DNA from: Bdellovibrionales bacterium Ga0074137
GTDB lineage: Bacteria; Bdellovibrionota; Bdellovibrionia; Bdellovibrionales; JAMPXM01
Assembly: GCA_001464715.1 (NCBI GenBank)
Contig: LNDT01000017.1
Location: 1-36,788, forward strand
DNA length: 36,788 nt
Direction: 5' to 3'
The position numbers and the translations under genes are program-made. Below are positions 30,635-36,788 of this stretch, piece by piece; position 1 is the first letter of the stretch; the number at the start of each line of letters is the position of its first letter. The notes beneath the pieces are model-generated. The model was not told the DNA's origin. It made no database searches and saw nothing but the letters and a program-made list of their open reading frames with translations.

Positions 30635-31644
30635 GACGTCATTTTGCTTCGGATTTCTCCAAGGAGCAAAGGCTTAAGTCTCAGTTCAATAGAGCTTGGG
30701 TCAGCGTCCAAAACAGTGGCACCTGCGGCATTGGAGTGACCTCCGCCTCCCAGCGATTCAGCGGCAGAGAGAACGCTAAAGCCTCGCTTTGAGCGCATGG
30801 AAACTTTCCATCGCCCGCTTTCATCTTCGCGAAGGAGCAATGCGATTTTGACCGAGTTCACATTGAGAGCCATGTCTATCACGTCGCCCGAATCGGATGG
30901 ATCAGCGGCGTAGCGAAGAAACATCGTTTTTGGCAAAGTCACAACGGCGAGAGTTCCTTCGGCTTCAATTCTCATCGCAGCCAGCGACGCTGCAATAAAG
31001 CCGAGCTTCGAGGGAGTGAGGTTCGCGAAGAGCGATTCATGAATTTTTTCTGGTTCAGTGACAAGGGGAAGAAGTTTGGCCGCCATAATGTGGCTCCGTG
31101 CACTCGCACGGATGAAGCGAAAATTTTGGGTATCAAAAACAAGGCTTGCGTAAAGAGCCGTCGCAATGGCGGCCGTCATCGGAACTTTCATCGCTTCAAG
31201 CAAAGTTAATAGCACTTCCCCTGATGAGGCGGCTTCGCTATCGGTCCACGCCAAAGTTTCGGGTGGAGTCTGGCCCTGGTGGTGATCTAGAACAGCGATC
31301 GGTACATTGCGCGCCCGGGCCCACGTCGCCATGGATTCGATCAGTCGAAAATCATTCGTGTCGAATAAAATAATGAGATCGGGTGGAGCCGGATCGAGAT
31401 CAGCATCAAAAACGGCGACAGTGATTTTTCGTCCCGTGGCGCGTTCAAAAAGAAATCGATACTTTCCGCTGGGGGCTTCGAAATTCATGACCTTGACGTT
31501 TTTTCCAAGTTCGAAAAGGGCCGACGTCATCGCAGCCTGACAGGCCAAACCGTCCCCGTCGGCCTGCGGATGGGTCGTTAACCAGATGGTCTTTACGCCG
31601 TTAATCTTGTCTACCAACGCGGCATTTTTCGAACTCAAACTCAT
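30631..31644 (-). CDS. DHH-family phosphoesterase (NrnA-like oligoribonuclease/PAP phosphatase)
   Basis: A 337-residue protein with DHH motifs: THPQADGDGLACQAAM, ILFDTNDF, VLDHHQGQ and SLVFDTQNFRF, and the DHHA1 end GFSVLSAAESLGGGGHSNAAGA. NrnA-type enzymes degrade short RNA oligomers and, in some bacteria, PAP, which would match the CysQ-like phosphatase elsewhere in the window. Size is typical for NrnA (about 310-340). It is upstream of and coupled to the small BFD gene. Promoter signals face greA across 133 bases. Confidence 0.92.
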   Translation of the reverse strand: MSLSSKNAALVDKINGVKTIWLTTHPQADGDGLACQAAMTSALFELGKNVKVMNFEAPSGKYRFLFERATGRKITVAVFDADLDPAPPDLIILFDTNDFRLIESMATWARARNVPIAVLDHHQGQTPPETLAWTDSEAASSGEVLLTLLEAMKVPMTAAIATALYASLVFDTQNFRFIRASARSHIMAAKLLPLVTEPEKIHESLFANLTPSKLGFIAASLAAMRIEAEGTLAVVTLPKTMFLRYAADPSDSGDVIDMALNVNSVKIALLLREDESGRWKVSMRSKRGFSVLSAAESLGGGGHSNAAGATVLDADPSSIELRLKPLLLGEIRSKMTS

Positions 31645-31716
31645 AAAGGCGCTGTCCTATGTCATTTTAATTCGATTTGATCGTATGGTTTGAGCCGATC
31701 CGCGACTTATCGTCTC

Positions 31717-31744
31717 TTGACACTGTCACCAGTTCGACTAGTTT
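31717..31744 (+). promoter_or_regulatory. Candidate promoter of greA
   Basis: TTGACA (31717-31722), 16-base spacer and TAGTTT (31739-31744) lie about 34 bases before the greA start. The -35 box is consensus; the -10 is only partial. Confidence 0.45.
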
Positions 31745-31777
31745 CGGATCTTTTGCGCTTAGCAGCACGAAGGACGA

Positions 31778-32305
31778 ATGATGACAGGCAATTCAGCTGA
31801 CGGTTCAGGACAGAATGCAGGGCCCTTGAAACTGGATCGACTCCCGATCACGATCAAAGGAAAAGCAAAACTCGAGGAGGAGTTGAAGCGTCTCATTCAC
31901 ACCGAGCGCCAGGCTGTCATTCGTGCCATTGAAGAGGCGCGGGCTCACGGCGATATCAGTGAAAACGCGGAGTATGACGCAGCTAAAGAACGCCAATCGC
32001 TGATTGAGGGTCGCATTGGTGAAATTCAAGGGCACCTAGCCGGCGCTGAAGTGATTGATCCATCAACTCTCAAAGGGGATCGCGTTATTTTCGGAGCCCA
32101 TGTTGAGCTTGTGGATACCGAGAGTGACGAGAAATTTGTCTACCAGATCGTCGGTGTTGACGAAGCGGACGTAAAAGAGGGCCGCATTTCAATTTTGTCG
32201 CCGATCGCTCGATCGCTGATCGCGAAACGAGTTGGCGATATCGTGACCGTGCGGAGTCCGAAGGCTGATAGAGAGTACGAAATCACGAACCTGTTTTTCA
32301 AGTAG
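31778..32305 (+). CDS. greA: Transcription elongation factor GreA
   Basis: A 175-residue protein, slightly longer than E. coli GreA (158) because of an N-terminal extension (NSADGSGQNAGPLKLDRLP). The coiled-coil domain carries LEEELKRLIHTERQAVIRAIEEARAHGDISENAEYDAAKERQ, with the acidic tip Asp/Glu of GDISENAEYD that reaches the RNA polymerase active site. The C-terminal FKBP-like domain ends ISILSPIARSLIAKRVGDIVTV. It rescues backtracked polymerase by stimulating RNA cleavage. Two adjacent ATGs (31778, 31781) follow AAGGA; the second is better spaced. It probably shares its transcript with the AsmA-like gene, 15 bases downstream. Confidence 0.97.
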   Translation: MMTGNSADGSGQNAGPLKLDRLPITIKGKAKLEEELKRLIHTERQAVIRAIEEARAHGDISENAEYDAAKERQSLIEGRIGEIQGHLAGAEVIDPSTLKGDRVIFGAHVELVDTESDEKFVYQIVGVDEADVKEGRISILSPIARSLIAKRVGDIVTVRSPKADREYEITNLFFK

Positions 32306-32320
32306 GCCAATCACACGACG

Positions 32321-34528
32321 ATGAAAGTTGCTGCTGAGATTTCCGAACAAAGAGGCAAACGAAGATTTTTCGCGAGCCTTTTTTTTGCAGTCCTCTTGGG
32401 TTTCGTCGTCCGCTTGATTCTATCTCCTGAAAAAATTGAGAGCAAAATTCGAGACGAGCTGTCGCGTTCGGAGTTGAACGAAAGTCTTACGTTTTCGACC
32501 GCCAAAGTATCTCTCGCCAATGGCTGGCTCCCTGATTTTGCAATCGTTCTTGGTCGGGTGGAGTGGCGGGGTCCGAGACATTGCTCGGATGCGGCGCCGC
32601 TTCGAGCGAGCTCTGTTCGTGTTCCACTTCGGATGTTGAGCCTCCTTCGCGGCGTGCCGGCCGGAGGGCGCGCGACGATCGACGACCTGGTCGTCGATAT
32701 CGATGGCTTAAAGCAAGATTGCGATCGTGGCGGCGGCCGTAATTCTGGTGTTGCCGCTGGCAAAACCCCCGATAGCGCCGCCCGTGGCACTGCTATCAGC
32801 ACCGCTGACTCCGCAGAGCCGGCCACCGCGACAGCGGTCCTTACCGGCACGGCCGCCTCTGGAAAAGCACTCAAAAATCTTCCGAAAAATCATGAGATTT
32901 GGTCGGAGGAACTACAACAGAAACTTACCGCGATGATCAGCGGACTTGCCGTCACTCGAGCCGAGATTTTCTTCGAAGACCGAATGAAAAGTGTCGTCAT
33001 CGAAAATCTAAAGGCTCGATGGCGTGGTCCTAACCTTGAGATTTCAACAAGCCTCGGATTTCCTCCGGCGGCTGTCTTCGGCGAGAATCTTCCAACATTT
33101 AGTGTTACTGGGACGATTGCACGGGAAGAGATCCGAGCGCAGATTCGGGCGGATCTTAGTGAGGGTTCGCTTGAGGCTAGCGCTTTACTTAAACCCGTTG
33201 TTGTCGGTGAACGACAAGAGCTCGATGCGGACGTGAAGTTAACGCTCAACAATCTCCCGTTGTCGGTCGTTACACCTTTGTTTGTGAAGTCTGGCATCGT
33301 ATCGAAAAACTTTCGTCCAAAGTTTGCGTGGCTCGACTGCAAGGCCGAGGTTCAAGGAATTTTTAGTCGTCTCGTGGTCGACTATCCTGTCGCGCTCTTC
33401 GAATGTGCGGTCTCAGGAAAGATCGGTCGCATGAACGTTGAGCGCGCGGTGCGAGAGCCCAATGGTGATTGGCGACCCTTCGAGATTCAGTTTATGAATC
33501 TCGATCTTGCTCACGTTTTTGATACATTTGATATCGACGGACCGTCAGGAGTTCTTTCAAGCTTTGGACAAATGACGGGGATGTTGAGCGTCGCCTCACG
33601 CTCACAATTAAAAGGAACTGCTCGCTGGGAAGGTGCTGCGATCCGCTTTGCGGGGACGGAGGGAGTCGCGTTTCAGCCACTGGCGGTGGGAAATATCGTC
33701 GCCACTTTAGAGAATCAGCGGTGGGGTTTCGAGCTTTCGGATTTTAAACCGTTTGAGGGGCGCGCAGACATTGTCATGAAGGCCAATTTAGATTCAAAAA
33801 CGTTTCATGGAGATTTTGACCTTGCACTTGCAGACTTAAAGCTGGCTCCGCGGGTGGAAAAGGTACTCTTTAATGGAACCGTCGCCGAAATTTCGGGGAC
33901 AGCAAAAGTGTCGACAAGTCTTTCTGCGAAAGTCTCCACGCCTAGCCTCTCGAAGCTAAAAGCGAATCTTGTCATGAAGGGACTTCAAGGAAGCGAAATC
34001 GATTCCAGCGAAGTTCGAGTTGAAGCGCGGTTAGCGACGCCGGAACCCGACGAACTACCTCCGCAGATTGAACTCAGTGTTCGGTCGGTGGCCCTAGAAG
34101 TCGCCAAATCAGGTCGCCTGTTTCGAATCCTTGAGCCGACCCTTCTTGGATGGCCAGGAGAAATTTCTCGCGAAGGCCAGCGCCTTGTTTTGAGTTCCGT
34201 CGCCGTGCGCGGACAGTTTAAGGAATCAGGGTTTCATTGGTCGGAAGCAAAAGCGACTGTAGGCCCCAGGGTCAGTTTAACGAGTCGAGGCCGTATCGGT
34301 CGCGATCACACTCTTGAGTCCGAAATTGTTGCGCAGTACCCTCTGGTTTCACGACTTAAGTGGAATGTGTCGGGCACATGGTTAAATCCGGTGGCGACGG
34401 TGGCATCGCCCGAACTTGGCAATCTGTTGTCAAAAGCAGGAATCCAAGAAGGCGCTGTGACCGGGGCGATTCCGGAACGGCTTCTTGGCATCGGCAGCGA
34501 AAAAGCAGCGGAAAAAGAAAAAAAATAA
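32321..34528 (+). CDS. AsmA-like large inner-membrane-anchored protein
   Basis: A 735-residue protein with an N-terminal membrane anchor (RRFFASLFFAVLLGFVVRLIL, about 14-34) and a long periplasmic domain made of beta strands. The pattern SKIRDELSRSELNESLTFSTAKVSLANGWLPDFAIVLGRV resembles the beginning of AsmA-like repeats. The C-terminal part (FKESGFHWSEAKATVGPRVSLTSRGRIGRDHTL, TWLNPVATV) recalls the AsmA_2/TamB-type beta-groove region. A low-complexity Ala/Thr/Ser segment (about 140-187) interrupts it. Proteins of this group form lipid-transport bridges. It follows greA by 15 bases. The assignment is by architecture rather than by strong motifs. Confidence 0.72.
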   Translation: MKVAAEISEQRGKRRFFASLFFAVLLGFVVRLILSPEKIESKIRDELSRSELNESLTFSTAKVSLANGWLPDFAIVLGRVEWRGPRHCSDAAPLRASSVRVPLRMLSLLRGVPAGGRATIDDLVVDIDGLKQDCDRGGGRNSGVAAGKTPDSAARGTAISTADSAEPATATAVLTGTAASGKALKNLPKNHEIWSEELQQKLTAMISGLAVTRAEIFFEDRMKSVVIENLKARWRGPNLEISTSLGFPPAAVFGENLPTFSVTGTIAREEIRAQIRADLSEGSLEASALLKPVVVGERQELDADVKLTLNNLPLSVVTPLFVKSGIVSKNFRPKFAWLDCKAEVQGIFSRLVVDYPVALFECAVSGKIGRMNVERAVREPNGDWRPFEIQFMNLDLAHVFDTFDIDGPSGVLSSFGQMTGMLSVASRSQLKGTARWEGAAIRFAGTEGVAFQPLAVGNIVATLENQRWGFELSDFKPFEGRADIVMKANLDSKTFHGDFDLALADLKLAPRVEKVLFNGTVAEISGTAKVSTSLSAKVSTPSLSKLKANLVMKGLQGSEIDSSEVRVEARLATPEPDELPPQIELSVRSVALEVAKSGRLFRILEPTLLGWPGEISREGQRLVLSSVAVRGQFKESGFHWSEAKATVGPRVSLTSRGRIGRDHTLESEIVAQYPLVSRLKWNVSGTWLNPVATVASPELGNLLSKAGIQEGAVTGAIPERLLGIGSEKAAEKEKK

Positions 34529-34549
34529 GGCCGGCAAATCAGGGTTTAG

Positions 34550-34870
34550 TTAGTTGCGTTTTAGGTCGCAGAGTGAGTCGCGAATTTTATCAAAGACCGT
34601 GACCGTGTCTGATTGGCCAGCGCAATCCATCACGACCCAATCGGGGCGATTGGGCGGAATCACCATACGCTCTAACAGTGCATCTGATCCGGCCAAAAGA
34701 TCTCGCTTTAAATCGATATTCTCTAAAGGCGCAGAAATCGGCGAGCGCGCGGCAGCAGACGACCGTCGGCTCAATCCGGGCGCCAAAATTACGACCACGG
34801 CGAGCACAAGCGCAAGAGCGACTGTGAGGCCTGAAGGTGAAGAATTTTCGGAGGCGGCGGCTGCGGTCAT
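34550..34870 (-). CDS. Small membrane protein downstream of the SohB-like protease
   Basis: A 106-residue protein from ATG 34870 (MTAAAASENSSPSGL); a TTG at 34888 is also open. One membrane span (TVALALVLAVVVILAPGL, about 15-34) is followed by a periplasmic tail with RSPISAPLENIDLKRDLLAGSDALLERM, NRPDWVVMDCAGQSDTVTVFDKIRDSLCDLKRN and two cysteines. It lies 31 bases behind the protease stop on the same strand, so an operon is likely. An opposite-strand ORF over the same bases is considered a shadow. No family recognised. Confidence 0.55.
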   Translation of the reverse strand: MTAAAASENSSPSGLTVALALVLAVVVILAPGLSRRSSAAARSPISAPLENIDLKRDLLAGSDALLERMVIPPNRPDWVVMDCAGQSDTVTVFDKIRDSLCDLKRN

Positions 34871-34901
34871 GCCACTTTTTTGACTCAACGCAGGAACTGG
34901 G

Positions 34902-35978
34902 TCAATGGGAAAGTCTTTTAAGCACGCGCTCGATCGTTCGCGTGGCGGTTTTTTCCACCGTTTGCTCGAGGCGATCGCGCCAACTTCGGGCGGGACGCCA
35001 GTTCAGCTGAATGACGTCGCGATCTTCTTTGAGTCGTGCGCGGTCGATGAATTCGTCGCTGGTGGCCAGTTCATCGATCAAGCCGACGACGAGGCCGTCC
35101 GTCCCATGCCAGATATCGCCCGTTGCCACGCGGTCGATGTCGAGGTGAGGACGATAGGTTTTTACGTGGTTTCGAAAGAGCAGATGAGTTTCTTTGATCT
35201 GGGATTCGAATTTTTTCAGACCATCCTCAGACAGAGGACCCAATAAACTAACGGGCCTCTTGTGTTCGCCGGCCGTCACTTCGAGATAGTCGACGTCGAA
35301 ACGTTTTAAAAGACGATTGAAATTTGGGAGGCTCCCGATGACCCCGATCGAACCAATCACAGCAAACGGGCCCGCAATTATATGATTTGCGACCACTGCC
35401 ATCATGTAGCCGCCACTTGCGGCAACTTGGTCAATCGCAACAGTAAGCTTCACTCCCGCACTGCGAAGTCGCGCCAGTTGGCTGGCGGCGAGTCCGTAAC
35501 CGGTGACTGTTCCGCCGGGGGACTCTAGGCGAAGCAACACTTCGTCTGTTTCTGCGCTTCCGTCGGAAGCGACAAGTTCAAGTATGGCCGTGATCTCGTT
35601 TCGTAGGCACGAGACCGACGAAGCTTCAGTATCGCCATCGAAGTCTAAAACCCAAAGGCGCCGTTTTGATGTGCCGGTTGTTGCGCGTTTTTTTTCTGCC
35701 TCTTCGTCAGCTTTGATCCGAGCTTTCCATTCTTTTTTTGAAAGGAAAAACGATTCGAGAGAACGCTTTCTCTCGCTCCATTCGTCGTTGATCGACTTTG
35801 CTTCCAGTCGCGCGTGCGGCCGCGATTTTCCGCCGAAGGTTGAGAAAAGTGCAACCAATCCAGCAGCGACTCCGAGAATCGCGAACACGATGATCGTGGT
35901 CTGCCCGAGGAACAAAAGAAGCTCGGGAGAGACAAAGTGAATGAGGCGATCCATGAAGCTACTTGTTTGTGTCGGCAT
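34902..35978 (-). CDS. SohB/SppA-family membrane serine protease (S49)
   Basis: A 358-residue protein. One N-terminal span (LLFLGQTTIIVFAILGVAAGLVALF) is followed by a charged helical region and the S49 domain. The nucleophile is Ser188 in QVAASGGYMMA, the general base Lys240 in GEHKRP, and conserved LESPGGTVTGYGLAA and GVIGSLPNFNRLLKRFDVDY flank them. This Ser-Lys dyad arrangement fits SohB, which cleaves signal-peptide remnants or membrane proteins at the periplasmic face. GGAGG lies 11 bases before the ATG, a rather long spacing; ATG 35954 is an alternative. Confidence 0.9.
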   Translation of the reverse strand: MPTQTSSFMDRLIHFVSPELLLFLGQTTIIVFAILGVAAGLVALFSTFGGKSRPHARLEAKSINDEWSERKRSLESFFLSKKEWKARIKADEEAEKKRATTGTSKRRLWVLDFDGDTEASSVSCLRNEITAILELVASDGSAETDEVLLRLESPGGTVTGYGLAASQLARLRSAGVKLTVAIDQVAASGGYMMAVVANHIIAGPFAVIGSIGVIGSLPNFNRLLKRFDVDYLEVTAGEHKRPVSLLGPLSEDGLKKFESQIKETHLLFRNHVKTYRPHLDIDRVATGDIWHGTDGLVVGLIDELATSDEFIDRARLKEDRDVIQLNWRPARSWRDRLEQTVEKTATRTIERVLKRLSH

Positions 35979-36091
35979 GAGTGGATCTTCCTCCAGATCA
36001 AAGTCGAGGTCTAGTCATGCTTCGACAATGTTTTGGGCGAGTTCAGCACTTTTTCCGATAGTCCAACGCCGATTAAACCGAAAAAGATTCA

Positions 36092-36646
36092 ATGAAAACG
36101 CGGAACCAGAATTCCGAGATGAGAGATCTTGCAAAGTGCGTGACGCCATTGCGTCAGGGCTGGTTCGTCGTCTTGTTCTTAATGGTTGTGACGGTCTTAG
36201 GCCCTCAGACAAAAGCTTCGGCTGAAATTTCTGATAGCGACTTCGAAACGTCTCTGATTGAGCGCCGACGTGACTTCGACGCTTATGTCGCCGGCCGCAA
36301 GAAATCCTCCGAAAGTGAAGTGGAGTCGGCACTGGTATTAAAAAAGTCCCGCGAGGCTTCAAGACTCGAAAACGAAAAAAATCTCGCCGACTACCGAAAG
36401 ACAATGGTTCGCTATTCGATGGAATTGGCTGAAGCCCGCGAGCGAGAGTATGAAATCGAAATTGCTGATCGTGAGTCCGAAAAGGAACTTGAACGTTCTC
36501 GATTTGTAGAGCGACGGATTCGTCGGCAGGGAATCGAAGAGAGAAGTCCAAAAATCGATCCTTACGAGGAATTTGATATCAACTTCAAGGTAGCCCCCGA
36601 TTCGAAAGTATCTTCGTCGGGACTGCCAAGCGAGACAACACCTTGA
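36092..36646 (+). CDS. Secreted coiled-coil protein of unknown function
   Basis: A 184-residue protein with a hydrophobic segment (WFVVLFLMVVTVLG, about 24-37) that serves as signal peptide, cleaved near ASA. The mature part is a long, highly charged helix (FETSLIERRRDFDAYVAGRKKSSESEVESALVLKKS and KTMVRYSMELAEAREREYEI) with heptad character, followed by IDPYEEFDINFKV and a Ser-rich tail. No domain recognised. Its stop overlaps the TTG start of the next gene, so it is likely coupled to it. Confidence 0.7.
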   Translation: MKTRNQNSEMRDLAKCVTPLRQGWFVVLFLMVVTVLGPQTKASAEISDSDFETSLIERRRDFDAYVAGRKKSSESEVESALVLKKSREASRLENEKNLADYRKTMVRYSMELAEAREREYEIEIADRESEKELERSRFVERRIRRQGIEERSPKIDPYEEFDINFKVAPDSKVSSSGLPSETTP

Positions 36647-36788
36647 GACTCGCTGACGTGGGTCCGGTGCAGTTTGTTTTCTTTCTCCTGGTTGTGTTTC
36701 AACTCAAGCACTTCGTAGCCGATTTTCCACTTCAAAACCGCTACATGCTTCAGAAGAAAAAAACGGACTGGAGTTTTATTCCACCTCT
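36643..36788 (+). CDS. DUF3307-family membrane protein (3' end cut by window edge)
   Basis: The frame starts at TTG 36643 (or GTG 36658 / GTG 36667) and runs off the right edge: VQFVFFLLVVFQLKHFVADF, then PLQNRYMLQKKKTDWSFIPPL. The motif 'fqlKHfvaDF.LQn.yML.kK' is the beginning of the DUF3307 family, whose members are small integral membrane proteins. The first start overlaps the previous stop codon. No more can be read. Confidence 0.82.
   Translation, partial: MRLADVGPVQFVFFLLVVFQLKHFVADFPLQNRYMLQKKKTDWSFIPP

Noticed and set aside
34554-34883. 109-codon plus-strand ORF opposite the small membrane protein
   Set aside because: The minus-strand frame has a membrane span and operon position behind the protease; the plus frame has no such features.
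1-36788. CRISPR arrays, rRNA genes, retron-like or secondary-metabolite clusters
   Set aside because: No regularly spaced repeats of CRISPR type, no rRNA-like stretches, no reverse transcriptase and no synthase genes were seen.

Overview
The window looks like chromosomal DNA of a free-living or predatory Gram-negative bacterium, most likely Bdellovibrionota. This is an inference from gene families: a TIGR02147-type regulator, a DUF222-like HNH endonuclease, a GYF-TPR membrane protein beside pilT, many small lipoproteins and secreted proteins, and moderate GC. No rRNA, tRNA or CRISPR array was recognised.

Layout. (1) 1-2600 is accessory DNA: the N-terminal part of an AbiEi-type antitoxin running off the left edge with a palindromic operator, an excisionase-like HTH gene overlapping a complete tyrosine recombinase, then about 530 bases of nested palindromes and a 61-bp-period direct repeat. 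(2) 2624-5315 holds small envelope or stress genes: a small membrane protein, a SOUL haem-binding protein, DUF2177 and YqhA membrane proteins, and a secreted protein. (3) 5685-12160 is a heavy-metal RND efflux cluster: a secreted Cys/His-rich protein, a CzcA/CusA pump, a His-rich periplasmic protein, a TolC-like channel and two secreted unknowns. No periplasmic adaptor gene is present. (4) 12167-14494 is a divergent pair: an HExxH lipoprotein and a TIGR02147 regulator around an 11-bp palindrome. (5) 14491-17881 (minus strand) carries a secreted protein, a diguanylate cyclase, gloA and a CNNM/CBS protein. (6) 17980-22587 has a methyltransferase, then on the minus strand rpmG, pilT and a GYF-TPR protein. 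(7) 22780-28995 (plus strand) has a CysQ-like phosphatase, a membrane protein, a questin-oxidase-like protein, an HNH nuclease, a lipoprotein, a MazG-like pyrophosphohydrolase and a DsbA-like lipoprotein. (8) 29029-31644 has gloB, two convergent BFD-type [2Fe-2S] genes and a DHH phosphoesterase. (9) 31778-36788 has greA, an AsmA-like protein, a SohB-like protease with a small membrane partner, a coiled-coil secreted protein and a DUF3307 gene cut by the right edge.

How parts connect. Both glyoxalase steps (GloA, GloB) are present at separate sites, and gloA lies 10 bases behind a diguanylate cyclase. The RND cluster is a nearly complete metal export machine whose missing adaptor is the main functional question. 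Genes are packed tightly, with several convergent pairs overlapping at their stop codons and several ATGA start/stop overlaps. The least explained structures are the palindromic array behind the integrase, the adaptor-less RND cluster, the paired BFD genes and the HExxH lipoprotein/TIGR02147 pair.
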